Assembly (NCBI GenBank): GCA_003157875.1
Contig: PMKV01000138.1
Span: 1,936-35,423, forward strand
Reading direction: 5' to 3'
DNA: 33,488 nucleotides
DNA from: Chloroflexota bacterium
GTDB lineage: Bacteria; Chloroflexota; Limnocylindria; Limnocylindrales; CSP1-4
Shown here: in pieces, positions 15,755-23,104 of the stretch
Layout of the letters: each line of letters starts with the position of its first letter
How positions within the stretch are numbered: the stretch's first letter is position 1
Notes under the pieces: model-generated
Told to the model about the DNA's origin: nothing
What the model saw: the letters and a program-made list of their open reading frames with translations, nothing else
Database searches by the model: none
Made by a program: the position numbers and the translations under genes

Positions 15755-16654
15755 ATGAAGAAGAAGCGATTCACGCAAATGGCGGCGGTGGGCGTTGTCG
15801 GCTCCGCCCTTGTGCTCCTGTTGGCAGGGGCGGCCATGGCAGGCACTAAGCCTCAGGCTCCCGCCGTTCCCGCCGATCCATATCGCGCCGTGAAAGTCAC
15901 TCCGGCCTCAGCCATCGCTGCGGTCCGGGCCATGGTCGAGCGGCCATTGCCACAGAACGGGGCCGCTAATGTTGCCGCAAGGGCTCAGGTGGCCGAGGTT
16001 CAGACATCTGACCTGAAGGCGAACGCGCCAATCGATGGCAAGGTCTTCCGCTTCTATGATGTTGAGGGAGCCGACGTCTCTGCGGCCGTCGATGCCCATG
16101 ACGGGCACGTCGCGCAGCTACTGGTGATGTCGCGGATCCCGAAAGTGAGGACAGACGCGACCATCAACGACCAGCAGGCACTGGACATCGCCTCGTCTTA
16201 CCTAGTTGATCAGGGGATCGCGGTGGACGGGATGACTGCCCAGGTCAAGCTGGATGACCGGGGCGCTGCCTTGGTCTACTCCGTCAGCTGGCAACGATCC
16301 GTCAATGGAGCTCTAGTCCCAGACTCACGTCTGGTGCAGCTCGATGCGGGGACCGGAGTGATCTTCAACGTTCACAACATCAGTCGCCCATATTCGGATC
16401 CGCCTACGGCTGTGGTCGCTCGCGACCAAGCGATCTCGGTGGCCCAGGACACGGCGACCAAGTCCGTTGGGCGAAAGTCGGCGACCTACAAGCTCATCGA
16501 CGCGTCATTGCAGGTCACGTTCGATAGCCAGGGTACTCAGGGGTTGGTCTGGCAGGTCAAGCTGTATGCAGCCGACCTGGCCAACTCCACCGGGTACTTC
16601 GAAGTGACCGTGGATGCCATGACTGGATCCGCATCGGTGACAGGCCGAGGCTAG
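15755..16654 (+). CDS. Secreted PepSY-like domain protein
   Basis: 299 aa, ATG after GAGGGGCAATTCG. The N-terminus is a signal peptide: basic MKKKRF, a hydrophobic core GVVGSALVLLLAG, and a likely cleavage at AAMA/GT (about residue 29). The mature part contains two or three PepSY-like alpha-beta units. A segment VFRFYDVEGADVSAAVDAHDGHV is followed by INDQQALDIASSYLVDQG, then LVQLDAGTGVIFNVHN and ARDQAISVAQDTATKS. It ends with a last strand WQVKLY, then YFEVTVDAMTGSAS. Repeated V-D-A-x-[TD]-G motifs are the PepSY hallmark. PepSY domains act as intramolecular inhibitors or chaperones of proteases. Placed right behind a caspase/CHAT-like remnant, it may have been its secreted partner; this is inference. 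It ends at the hairpin at 16667. Confidence 0.75.
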   Translation: MKKKRFTQMAAVGVVGSALVLLLAGAAMAGTKPQAPAVPADPYRAVKVTPASAIAAVRAMVERPLPQNGAANVAARAQVAEVQTSDLKANAPIDGKVFRFYDVEGADVSAAVDAHDGHVAQLLVMSRIPKVRTDATINDQQALDIASSYLVDQGIAVDGMTAQVKLDDRGAALVYSVSWQRSVNGALVPDSRLVQLDAGTGVIFNVHNISRPYSDPPTAVVARDQAISVAQDTATKSVGRKSATYKLIDASLQVTFDSQGTQGLVWQVKLYAADLANSTGYFEVTVDAMTGSASVTGRG

Positions 16655-16658
16655 TTTT

Positions 16659-16760
16659 GGGATTTGGATGCTCGGTCTGGCTCTGCCCGGCCGAGCATCT
16701 CAACTTGTGCTTGCGACAACGGGCACAGAGACTGTCACCGGAGCAGCGTTCGCGAACTCG
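16659..16760 (-). repeat. Inverted copy A: 3' end of the PCu(A)C-like gene plus hairpin
   Basis: On the minus strand this encodes FANAAPVTVSVPVVAST-S, a stop and a hairpin. It is nearly identical to the end of the gene at 17501-18193, which lies on the other strand (copy B, 18135-18234). By hand I count 8 mismatches in about 95 aligned positions, 6 of them inside the hairpin. No further homology to that gene continues beyond about 16762. Confidence 0.85.
16667..16699. terminator. Hairpin A between the PepSY gene and copy A
   Basis: A 15-bp stem with one mismatch (GATGCTCGGTCTGGC pairing with GCCCGGCCGAGCATC) and loop TCT. It lies 12 nt after the PepSY stop and, on the other strand, directly after the stop of the copy A remnant. 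It could terminate from both sides. No T-run follows. Confidence 0.55.
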
Positions 16761-17017
16761 TAACGACGAACAGGCCGGCCGGGCCGACCTCGCCTTACCG
16801 CCCCGCCCATTCGGCAATCAACACCTGGGAACGCGGACGGTGCATCAGCTCCTGCGTCGTACGTGCGAGGCGCTCGACAGTTCCTGCTGACGCTCCGCGT
16901 CCGACGGAGGTTGAGAGCCTGCGCGCTGGGTCTGCCTGCGCCATCTGAGTTCGGTTTCCTGGCCTGCAACGGTGGGCCGCCCTCGGACGTTAGACCAGTA
17001 GGAGGCGTACCTGGCCG

Positions 17018-17511
17018 ATGGAAACAACTGGGGCAACAGCTGAGGCTACCGACCTGGGCACTGCCTTCCGCGACCATATGCCTTGGCTACATCGACGCAT
17101 AGCTCTGATCGTGGGGGATCCAGAGGAAGCGTCAGACATCGTCCAGGAGGTGTTCCTTCGCGCCATGTCACGATGGCCTCTCGGCTCTCGAGATGACGTT
17201 GCGCGTTGGTGCTCAACCGTTGGCATCCGGCTCGCCATTGATGAGATCCGCCGCCGGCGGAGGTGGGGGTTCCTCCACCTAGAGAGACGCACGCTGAATG
17301 GGCGCTCGACGTCGACCCTGATCTTTGGCGGGCGAGCGAGAGCCTGAAGCCGGCCGTCCGCGCTGCCCTGATATTGACGACGCTGGACGGCTACAGCCAG
17401 GAAGAGGTCGCCCTCGCGCTCGGAGTGCCGCGCGGCACGGTCGCCAGTTGGCTATCTCGAGCCCGGACGCAACTCCGAACAGTAGTGGGGAGCAGCTCGG
17501 ATGGAAGATGA
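17018..17511 (+). pseudogene. ECF sigma factor gene with a -1 frameshift
   Basis: The first part (ATG 17018, GGAGG 12 nt upstream) gives sigma region 2: LGTAFRDHMPWLHRRIALIVGD, then EASDIVQEVFLRAM and the -10-binding DEIRRRRRWGF. After about Leu88 (17279-17281) the frame runs out. Frame -1 then supplies the rest: RETHAEWALDVDPDLW and region 4, AALILTTLDGYSQEEVALALG, then PRGTVASWLSRARTQLR, the helix-turn-helix that reads the -35. Joined by one missing base near 17281 (CCTAGAGAG), the two halves give about 164 aa, a normal ECF length. As written the gene cannot make a full protein without frameshifting. A sequencing error, a true mutation or recoding are all possible. The stop overlaps the start of the next gene by 11 nt, as in sigma/anti-sigma pairs. 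Confidence 0.85.
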
Positions 17512-18193
17512 CTTCAATGAACGCCTGACGAGGCGACTCAGGGCGCTGGATGCAGCGGTGCCTCGACCCTTGATCAAGGAGGAGGGGGTTCTGTCGGGAA
17601 CTCGATCGACCCGTGTCACAAGCCGATTTCCACTCGGACTCGTCGCCGGCGTGGTGGCCATTATCGCTGTGGTCGCAGTGGCATCGATGACACTGCGCAC
17701 CTCCTCGAGCGTCGGAGCGAATGAGTCCACGGCGCCGACAGAATCCGCAGCCAACGCATCGTCTCCCGTTGCGGGGATGGTCATCACCAACGTCCAGGCG
17801 ATTCCATTCGCAGGCAGCGGCAATCCGGTTAGCGTCGTCGCGACCATTCAGAACCAGACCGGCGTTGACGACAAGCTCATCGGGGCTTCCTCGCCCAGCG
17901 CCACGAGCGGAGGACTGTACGGAACAAGCGGAGGCACTCAGGCCTCGACAGATGCGAGTGGAATGGGAAGTCTGCGCCCGACAGATGCGAGCGGAATGGG
18001 CAACTTGCGCCCGATGCCATGGTGGCTGATTACGAATGGTCAAACGATCCAGCTTCGGCGGGGCGACGGCGAGATCGTCCTGAACGGGCTCGCTGCTCCC
18101 CTCACGCCTGGAGACCACGTCCAGGTAACGTTCAAGTTCGCGAACGCTGCTCCCGTGACAGTCTCTGTGCCCGTTGTCGCAAGCGCAAGTTGA
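17501..18193 (+). CDS. Membrane-anchored PCu(A)C-like protein, putative sigma partner
   Basis: 230 aa. A cytoplasmic N-terminus (about 1-44, RLTRRLRALDAAV) leads to one transmembrane helix (45-63) and a Ser/Thr/Ala linker. An extracytoplasmic PCu(A)C-type domain occupies about 92-226: ITNVQAIPFAGSGNPVSVVATI, VDDKLIGASSPSA, then TIQLRRGDGEIVLNGLAAPLTPGD and APVTVSVPVV. PCu(A)C proteins deliver Cu(I) to cytochrome oxidase using His and Met ligands. Here the first His (normally ELHE) reads GLYG and the HxM motif (GGYHLML) reads GDGEIVL, so the classical site is gone. Only Met residues in the repeated GMG/MPW stretch remain. The N-terminus, membrane helix and overlap with the sigma factor gene suggest an anti-sigma or sensor role; that is inference. 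The gene has island-like codon use. Confidence 0.8.
   Translation: MEDDFNERLTRRLRALDAAVPRPLIKEEGVLSGTRSTRVTSRFPLGLVAGVVAIIAVVAVASMTLRTSSSVGANESTAPTESAANASSPVAGMVITNVQAIPFAGSGNPVSVVATIQNQTGVDDKLIGASSPSATSGGLYGTSGGTQASTDASGMGSLRPTDASGMGNLRPMPWWLITNGQTIQLRRGDGEIVLNGLAAPLTPGDHVQVTFKFANAAPVTVSVPVVASAS
17948..18013 (+). repeat. Tandem 33-bp repeat in the PCu(A)C-like gene
   Basis: Two in-frame units, 17948-17980 and 17981-18013, with 5 mismatches, encoding TDASGMGSLRP and TDASGMGNLRP. It duplicates the Met-containing segment that aligns with the second copper-ligand region of PCu(A)C proteins. Confidence 0.9.
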
Positions 18194-18234
18194 GATGCTC
18201 CGTCGGGCACAGCCCGGCGGAGCATCCAAATCCC
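18135..18234 (+). repeat. Inverted copy B: end of the PCu(A)C-like gene plus hairpin
   Basis: Partner of copy A (16659-16760) in opposite orientation. It covers the last 18 codons, the stop and the hairpin. The two copies enclose about 1.4 kb with the sigma factor and PCu(A)C-like genes. Confidence 0.85.
18194..18226 (+). terminator. Hairpin B directly after the PCu(A)C-like stop
   Basis: A 15-bp stem with one G-T pair (GATGCTCCGTCGGGC pairing with GCCCGGCGGAGCATC) and loop ACA, starting at the base after TGA. No T-run follows. Compared with hairpin A, stem position 8 and its partner have both changed, keeping the pair. Confidence 0.65.
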
Positions 18235-18259
18235 CAACGCCTGGAAGGTTTTCGGCGGA

Positions 18260-19504
18260 TTGCCGAGATTCGTTGGTTATGTGTGTCTGGACCTGCGGCT
18301 GGCGCCCGGTCAACATCAGCCAATGACATACGGCATGGTTCCAAGTTGGATCCCGAGGGATGACGGTGGGCAACGCGGGGTAAACGTCCGCCGGCGACCA
18401 ATCACTGGTTCCGGATTTCACCTGGCCGGGCACGATCACTCCGCCGAGCAGATCGACTACATCAAAGAAGGCGCGGCCGCCTTGGGTCCGGTTGCCTACT
18501 CGCTCCTTCGTGCAGAGACCTTTTCGCTATACGAGCATCGCGGTAAGCGGTTGGGTTCGACGCTCGATTGGCTCATGAAACTGAGCACTCGTGCCGAGAA
18601 GGTCAGCCGCTTGGACGAGGAGGGGTCGCGAAAACTCTTTCGCCAGAACGCTCCTCTCTACGTCTGGGACCTCGTGGGCTTCGTCTACGAGACATGCGAA
18701 CACCTGGCCTGCGTCTTCAATTCATTGCGCCGCTTCCGGGCAGGCGAGGTCACCGATCTGGGCGCGACGATGCTCGGCTTCGATGAGCCCGCGTTTGAAG
18801 TCTTCTCCTCGCCGGAGTTCGAGGACTTGGCTTGGTGGCGGACCGAGTTGGGGTCGATCCCCGACGGGACGCGGTTCGCTCTCCTCACGCCGCGCCAGCA
18901 GGACCTAATGATCGAGTCATCTGAAGTGCTCGAGAAACGTCTTGTGCTGGCCCTATCGACTGTGCGGGTCATTTACACGAAAGACCTGCACAGGTTGGCG
19001 ATCAGGAGGCGGCATGCCGTGTCCTTGTTGGACCCCGAACGAGCCCTGGCGTGGGTTTCTTCAGACCCCGAGGAGGCGAAGAGCGACGTTCGCGTCATGG
19101 AGAACGGGGCCCTCGCGGTGGCGGACACAGATGGCAGAAACGGGCCGGTCGTCGAACTCATCCTTCCGCTGACCCGGGCACTCATCAACGACCTCTTCGG
19201 TTGCGTAAAGCAGGCCAGGTGGCTGGTTCACGCTCTAGCCGGGGCGGCCGTTAGTCGCGTCGAGAACCCATCGCACCTAGCATTTTCATTCGACGACGAC
19301 GTGCCGTTGGGGAGTCGCGACGTGGCGGAGTGGGATGGACTGCTTTGCGCGTACACCGGGCTAGATCCTGCCGTGCTGGCGACACAACGGGCGGCACGGA
19401 GCCGCATGGAAGCCACCATCGAGGCCGCGGAGCGGCCGAATGCTGGGCTGAATCGGGCGCAGAGACGAGAGGAGTCGCGAAGAGCCACGCACCGCAAACG
19501 CTGA
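18260..19504 (+). CDS. Protein of unknown function with basic C-terminal tail
   Basis: I do not recognise this family. 414 aa from a TTG with GGAAGG about 12 nt upstream; in-frame ATGs at 18322 and 18337 are alternatives, so the start is uncertain. The protein looks soluble and largely helical (STLDWLMKLSTRAEKVSRL, YVWDLVGFVYETCEHLACVFNSL, LTPRQQDLMIESSEVLEKRLVL, LTRALINDLFGCVKQARWLVHAL). It ends with a basic NRAQRREESRRATHRKR tail. No signal peptide or membrane helix is seen. The helical repeats around ETCEHLACVFN loosely recall HEPN-type bundles, but no RxxxxH motif supports that. Codon use is of the island type. It is the last gene of the island and converges with the 19704 gene, leaving 199 nt in which I see only the hairpin at 19691. 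Confidence 0.6.
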   Translation: MPRFVGYVCLDLRLAPGQHQPMTYGMVPSWIPRDDGGQRGVNVRRRPITGSGFHLAGHDHSAEQIDYIKEGAAALGPVAYSLLRAETFSLYEHRGKRLGSTLDWLMKLSTRAEKVSRLDEEGSRKLFRQNAPLYVWDLVGFVYETCEHLACVFNSLRRFRAGEVTDLGATMLGFDEPAFEVFSSPEFEDLAWWRTELGSIPDGTRFALLTPRQQDLMIESSEVLEKRLVLALSTVRVIYTKDLHRLAIRRRHAVSLLDPERALAWVSSDPEEAKSDVRVMENGALAVADTDGRNGPVVELILPLTRALINDLFGCVKQARWLVHALAGAAVSRVENPSHLAFSFDDDVPLGSRDVAEWDGLLCAYTGLDPAVLATQRAARSRMEATIEAAERPNAGLNRAQRREESRRATHRKR

Positions 19505-19690
19505 CCGACTATCGCGCCTCGCCCACCCGGGTCGTCGCCGGTGAGGCAGGCAGGCCAATGGCCAACAGAGGCACATCGCGGCCGTGGGCCGGCATCGAAT
19601 ACCCGAGCGCATTTGGCCTGACTCTTGACGAACTGGCTCGTCGGGCGAATTGGCGGGTGCGTCACGAGGACCGGCGCTCCCTAGTAACCA

Positions 19691-19714
19691 CCGAGGAGCA
19701 CTGCTACTCCTCGG
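19691..19714 (-). terminator. Hairpin overlapping the stop of the 19704 gene
   Basis: CCGAGGAG pairs with CTCCTCGG (8 bp) around an 8-nt loop that contains the stop codon. Possible terminator for the reverse operon; no T-run. Confidence 0.35.
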
Positions 19715-20120
19715 CGCCGGTGGCGCGCAGCCAGGGCTCGATCAGCAGGGCATGGGTGGGCGCGTCCAAACGCGAGCCGAGAGAGATCGCCAGGGCCGCG
19801 TCGACTATGGCCTCGCCAGCCTCGTTCTTGACCTGCTGCCAGGTGAAGTCGTCGTTCATCTGGTATGGGATGGTGTTGGTGCCGCGCGTGATCCAACTCA
19901 TCGCCTTGGCCCGAACTCTGTCGATCTCTCTGGTCCATCCATTCCGAGCGGCGACGGCTCGAACCGTCGTCCAGGCGTCCGCGTGGGCATCGCGGCTCGT
20001 CGCGTACCAGGCCGCCCGCATGCTCAGGAGCTGGGCCTGGTTCATCCGGTCGAGCTTCTCGAAGAAGAGATCCATCTCGTCGGTGTCGAGGAGATTGACT
20101 TCCCTTCGCCGTCGCCACAT
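19704..20120 (-). CDS. Small protein of unknown function downstream of the S9 peptidase
   Basis: 138 aa, ATG with AGGAGG upstream. Soluble, mostly helical, no family recognised. It has DTDEMDLFFEKLDRMNQAQLLSMRAAWYATSRDAHADAW-type helices (in sequence order), then VRAVAARNGWTREIDRVR and DAALAISLGSRLDAP. The aromatic/Arg pattern (WTTVRAVAARNGW) is reminiscent of small uncharacterised actinobacterial and Chloroflexota proteins. It starts 12 nt after the S9 peptidase stop on the same strand, so the two are very likely co-transcribed. Base composition is that of the core genome, unlike its island neighbour. Confidence 0.7.
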   Translation of the reverse strand: MWRRRREVNLLDTDEMDLFFEKLDRMNQAQLLSMRAAWYATSRDAHADAWTTVRAVAARNGWTREIDRVRAKAMSWITRGTNTIPYQMNDDFTWQQVKNEAGEAIVDAALAISLGSRLDAPTHALLIEPWLRATGAEE

Positions 20121-20132
20121 CGTCTGGCCCTC

Positions 20133-22208
20133 CTACTCCGCCTCGTCGACCTGGTCGAGGAGATGGCGCCGCAGGAAGTCGAGGCAGCGCTTCCAGGCGT
20201 CGCGACGGTTCTCGCGCTTCTTTAGGCCGTGGGGCTCGTCGTCGTACCAGTGGACCCGGTAGTGCTTGCCTTCGATCTCGAGCGCCTCGACGATCCGCTC
20301 GGTCATCAGCGGCGAGACGCGCTTGTCCCTACGGCCGTGGAGGATCAGCAGCGGCGCCTCGATGGCCTCGGCCCGATACAGCGGCGAACCGCGCCGGTAG
20401 GCCGGGGCGGCCTCCGGGTCGTCGGGATTGCCCATCATCCGCTCCAGGTCGATCCGGCCGGGGCGGTCGCCGTGGCGGTAGCTCTCGGCGATCTCGGAGT
20501 CGCCGTACAGATCGATGCCGGCCCGCCATAGCGACGGCTCTTCCGTCAGAACGCTCAGGGTCATGTAACCGCCATACGAAGCCCCGTAGTGGGCGAGACG
20601 GCCGTCGCACCAGGGCTGGACGGCGGCCCAATGAGCGGCGTCGAGGACGTCGAAGGCATCGGCGTGGCCCCACTCGCCCCGATTGGCCCAGCGGAACTCA
20701 CGGCCGTAGCCGGTCGAGCCGCGGAAGTCCACCGAGAGGAAGGCCATCCCCGCTTCAACCACGAGCTGGCGGAAGGGCAGCCAGTCGCGGAGGGCCTGAT
20801 GGGTCGGGCCGCCGTGGGAATGGAGAACGCAGGGAACGCGCGTGGCTTCCTCCCCCAGGGCCGCGGCGGGCAGGTACAGCGTGCCTTCGATCGTCAGCCC
20901 GTCTCGGGCCTCAACGGCAACCCGAGTTCCGGCGGCGAAGCGGTCGGAGTCGACCACGATCGGCAGGGAGTGGGTCAACTGGCGCGGCTTGACTCCCTCG
21001 GCCGCCATCTCCGGCATGGGCAGCAGCCACAGGTCGTCGGGGCTGTGATCGCTCGACCCGACGGCCAGCACGGCCGACGAATCGGGCAGCCAGGCCGCGG
21101 CGATCCACACGCCGTCGAACGGGTTGATGACCGCCGGATGAGTGCCTCCAGTCGCGGCCCTGCCGGCCGAGAGCCCGTCGCCGCCCGAACGCCCGTCGCC
21201 GCCGAGCCCGTCGCCGCCCGAACGCCCGTCGCCGCCGGCCGAGAGCCCGTCGCCGCCGAGCCCGTCGCCGCCCGGCAACTCGGCCACCACCAGATCGACC
21301 AGGCCGTCGTGGATCTCGACGTGGACGAAGCGCTCACCGTCCGGCGACGGCAGCGGAACGTAGCCCCAGCCGCCGCTCGGCTCGCCGTGCTCGCGCCGCC
21401 CGCCGGTGAGGATGCTGCGCTCCCGACCATCGGCCGAGATGCGAACGGCCTGGAACCAGCCGTCCGCGTCGGAGATCATCAGCAGCCCCGATCCGTCCGG
21501 CAGCCAGCGGGGTCCCGTCTCCCAGGCCGACTCGCCCGCAACCAGGCGCTCCCGGCCCGTGGCGACGTCCACGATGTGGATCTGCGAGGTCAGCAGATCC
21601 GGCAGACGCTGTGACGACACGGCGATGCGGCGGCCGTCCGGCGACCATGCGAAGGCGTCGATATCGACGCCGGGGGCGGTGAGCGGTGTGGGCTCAGGCG
21701 AGCGCGGCCGGGTCGCCGGACGGCCGCGGCGCGGCACCGGCGCATCCACGACCCACAGCTGATCCCAGCCCCGGCGACGCGACACGAACGCGATCTGATG
21801 TCCGTCCGCGCACCACCGCGGCGAGCGGTTGCCGGCCGGATGCTGCGTCACGAGAGCTTGATGAGAGCCCTCGACGTCGATCATCCAGATGGCCTCTTCC
21901 CGGACGAAGGCGATGCGGCGGCCGTCGGGCGACCACTGGGGATCGGCCGCGGACTTCTCGGTGGCGGTCAGCTGCTCGGGATAGCCGCCCCGAACCGGCA
22001 TCAGGAAGATCTGGCGGGCGCCCGCGGCTTCCGCCGTGAAAGCCAGGCGACGACCGTCGGGCGAGAGACGGAACTCCCGCGGCGATTCGATGGCCGCCGC
22101 CTGCTCGACGGTCAGGCCGTCGCGAGAGATCCGGCGAACCCGACCGTTCTCGGCCGCCCCACGCGCCGGGTCGGCGACCGCCCGCCCGGGAACCACTAAT
22201 CGCCCCAC
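20133..22208 (-). CDS. S9-family serine peptidase (acylaminoacyl/dipeptidyl peptidase-like)
   Basis: 691 aa from a GTG that overlaps the end of the upstream gene by 13 nt; a GTG at 22196 is an alternative start. Cleaves short peptides from the N-terminus, probably in the cytoplasm, as there is no signal peptide. Residues about 40-410 form a WD/TolB-like propeller with repeated SPDGRRIAF units (LSPDGRRLAF, WSPDGRRIAF, WSPDGRRIAVS). Residues about 430-690 are the alpha/beta-hydrolase domain: HGGP at 465-468, nucleophile GASYGGYM (Ser544), Asp628 in HGRRDKRVS and His660 in DDEPHG. All catalytic residues are present. A 40-residue Gly/Asp/Ser low-complexity stretch (about 313-355) interrupts one propeller blade and is not a family feature. 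It sits in a reverse run with LmbE and proC. Confidence 0.93.
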   Translation of the reverse strand: MGRLVVPGRAVADPARGAAENGRVRRISRDGLTVEQAAAIESPREFRLSPDGRRLAFTAEAAGARQIFLMPVRGGYPEQLTATEKSAADPQWSPDGRRIAFVREEAIWMIDVEGSHQALVTQHPAGNRSPRWCADGHQIAFVSRRRGWDQLWVVDAPVPRRGRPATRPRSPEPTPLTAPGVDIDAFAWSPDGRRIAVSSQRLPDLLTSQIHIVDVATGRERLVAGESAWETGPRWLPDGSGLLMISDADGWFQAVRISADGRERSILTGGRREHGEPSGGWGYVPLPSPDGERFVHVEIHDGLVDLVVAELPGGDGLGGDGLSAGGDGRSGGDGLGGDGRSGGDGLSAGRAATGGTHPAVINPFDGVWIAAAWLPDSSAVLAVGSSDHSPDDLWLLPMPEMAAEGVKPRQLTHSLPIVVDSDRFAAGTRVAVEARDGLTIEGTLYLPAAALGEEATRVPCVLHSHGGPTHQALRDWLPFRQLVVEAGMAFLSVDFRGSTGYGREFRWANRGEWGHADAFDVLDAAHWAAVQPWCDGRLAHYGASYGGYMTLSVLTEEPSLWRAGIDLYGDSEIAESYRHGDRPGRIDLERMMGNPDDPEAAPAYRRGSPLYRAEAIEAPLLILHGRRDKRVSPLMTERIVEALEIEGKHYRVHWYDDEPHGLKKRENRRDAWKRCLDFLRRHLLDQVDEAE
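21164..21276. repeat. GC-rich tandem repeat inside the S9 peptidase propeller
   Basis: Repeats built from GCCCGTCGCCGCC with alternating spacers. On the minus strand they encode GGDGLGGDG, GGDGRSGGDG and similar units. Probably an expanded surface loop that varies in length between strains. Confidence 0.7.
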
Positions 22209-23104
22209 GTGAGGGCGACGAACCGGTCCTCCATCTCGCCCGGGGTCGGGGCAGGGTCGACACGAACGAACGTCTCGCGCCCGAACATCTGCTCCAGTTG
22301 CGCCCGCTGCTCGGGATCGTCCCAGCGACGACCGCGCATCTGGCTGTCGTGGCAGGCCAGGGCCGCAACCTTGCGTTCGATGACGGCGGTGATCGGCACG
22401 ACCGTGGTGATCTCCTCGTCGGGTCGAGCCAGCTTCTGGAAAGCCTCGGCCTGGCGGAGGTCATCCTCGCTCGGCGGCGTGTCGTCGCCGGCGCGGTGCC
22501 GTTCCTCGGCCATCGCGGCCTGCATCGCCGCTACGGCGGAACGCGGCATAGCCTGGTGGTAGAGCGCAACCGGGCCGCCGAGCTCCCCCGCCGCCCGCCG
22601 GTAAGCGGCCGTGGCCGTGGCCGAGCACGCGGTGTGGTCGGGGTGGCCGTACACACCGCCCGGATCGAAGGTGACGATGACCGCCGGCCGCAGCCGCCGG
22701 ATGACGGCGAGGATCCGGTCCACTACCTCATCCTGGGGGGCGCGGGCGAGCGAGCCTTCGGGGGCGCCCCAGCCCTCCATGCCCGAGTCGCGATAACCGA
22801 GGAAGATCGGCTCGGCGACACCCAACTCGCTGCAGGCGCAGGCCAGCTCGTTTCGTCTGATCTCGGGATCGAGCGAGTGGTCGACGTCCATCTCGCCGGG
22901 TCGTCCGCCCTGGTCGCCGTTGGTCATGCACAGAACCCAGACCGGATTACCGGCGGCCGCGGCCAGGGCCATCACGCCGCCGGCGCCGTAGCTCTCGTCG
23001 TCGGGGTGGGCGAAGATCGCGAGCAGGCCCTTGGGCGTCACGGGAGTCGTCGAGCCGATCTCGGGGGCCACGTCAGTGGCCGGACCGCCGGGCGGTCGAT
23101 GCAC
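22196..23104 (-). CDS. LmbE/PIG-L-type N-acetylglucosaminyl deacetylase
   Basis: 302 aa. Zinc-dependent deacetylase family that includes MshB and Mca of mycothiol metabolism and GlcNAc-PI deacetylase. The metal motif AHPDDE is at 32-37 (His33, Asp36) and the third ligand is in GHPDH (154-157). The strand pattern LLAIFAHPDDESYGAGG, then LCMTNGDQG, IFLGYRDSGMEGW and VIVTFDPGGVYGHPDHTA is that of the family core. The ALACHDSQMRG segment near the C-terminus is seen in Mca-like proteins. The substrate is uncertain: mycothiol conjugates if the organism makes that thiol, otherwise another N-acetyl sugar. The ATG at 23104 overlaps the end of proC; a GTG at 23071, just past the proC stop, is a plausible alternative start. 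Confidence 0.9.
   Translation of the reverse strand: MHRPPGGPATDVAPEIGSTTPVTPKGLLAIFAHPDDESYGAGGVMALAAAAGNPVWVLCMTNGDQGGRPGEMDVDHSLDPEIRRNELACACSELGVAEPIFLGYRDSGMEGWGAPEGSLARAPQDEVVDRILAVIRRLRPAVIVTFDPGGVYGHPDHTACSATATAAYRRAAGELGGPVALYHQAMPRSAVAAMQAAMAEERHRAGDDTPPSEDDLRQAEAFQKLARPDEEITTVVPITAVIERKVAALACHDSQMRGRRWDDPEQRAQLEQMFGRETFVRVDPAPTPGEMEDRFVALTWGD

Larger units (their letters stand above)
16655..17017. other. 363-nt region without an intact gene
   Basis: Holds inverted repeat copy A with its hairpin (16659-16760). The rest, about 16763-17000, shows no gene I can support. A GGAGG site at 17001 belongs to the sigma factor gene. The reading frames on both strands here are antisense or chimeric with the repeat. 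It probably represents decayed sequence of the accessory island. Confidence 0.6.

Noticed and set aside
16700-17077. Minus-strand 125-codon frame ending like the PCu(A)C protein
   Set aside because: Only the last 18 codons match; the upstream part has no PCu(A)C similarity. Treated as inverted repeat copy A.
17255-17285. Programmed -1 frameshift in the sigma gene
   Set aside because: No X-XXY-YYZ heptamer in the zero frame (G-GGG-TTC fails) and no convincing downstream structure.
17279-18439. Long minus-strand reading frame opposite the sigma/PCu(A)C genes
   Set aside because: No ribosome site, no domain, and the plus strand has clear sigma and PCu(A)C-like signatures. It is a GC-rich antisense shadow.
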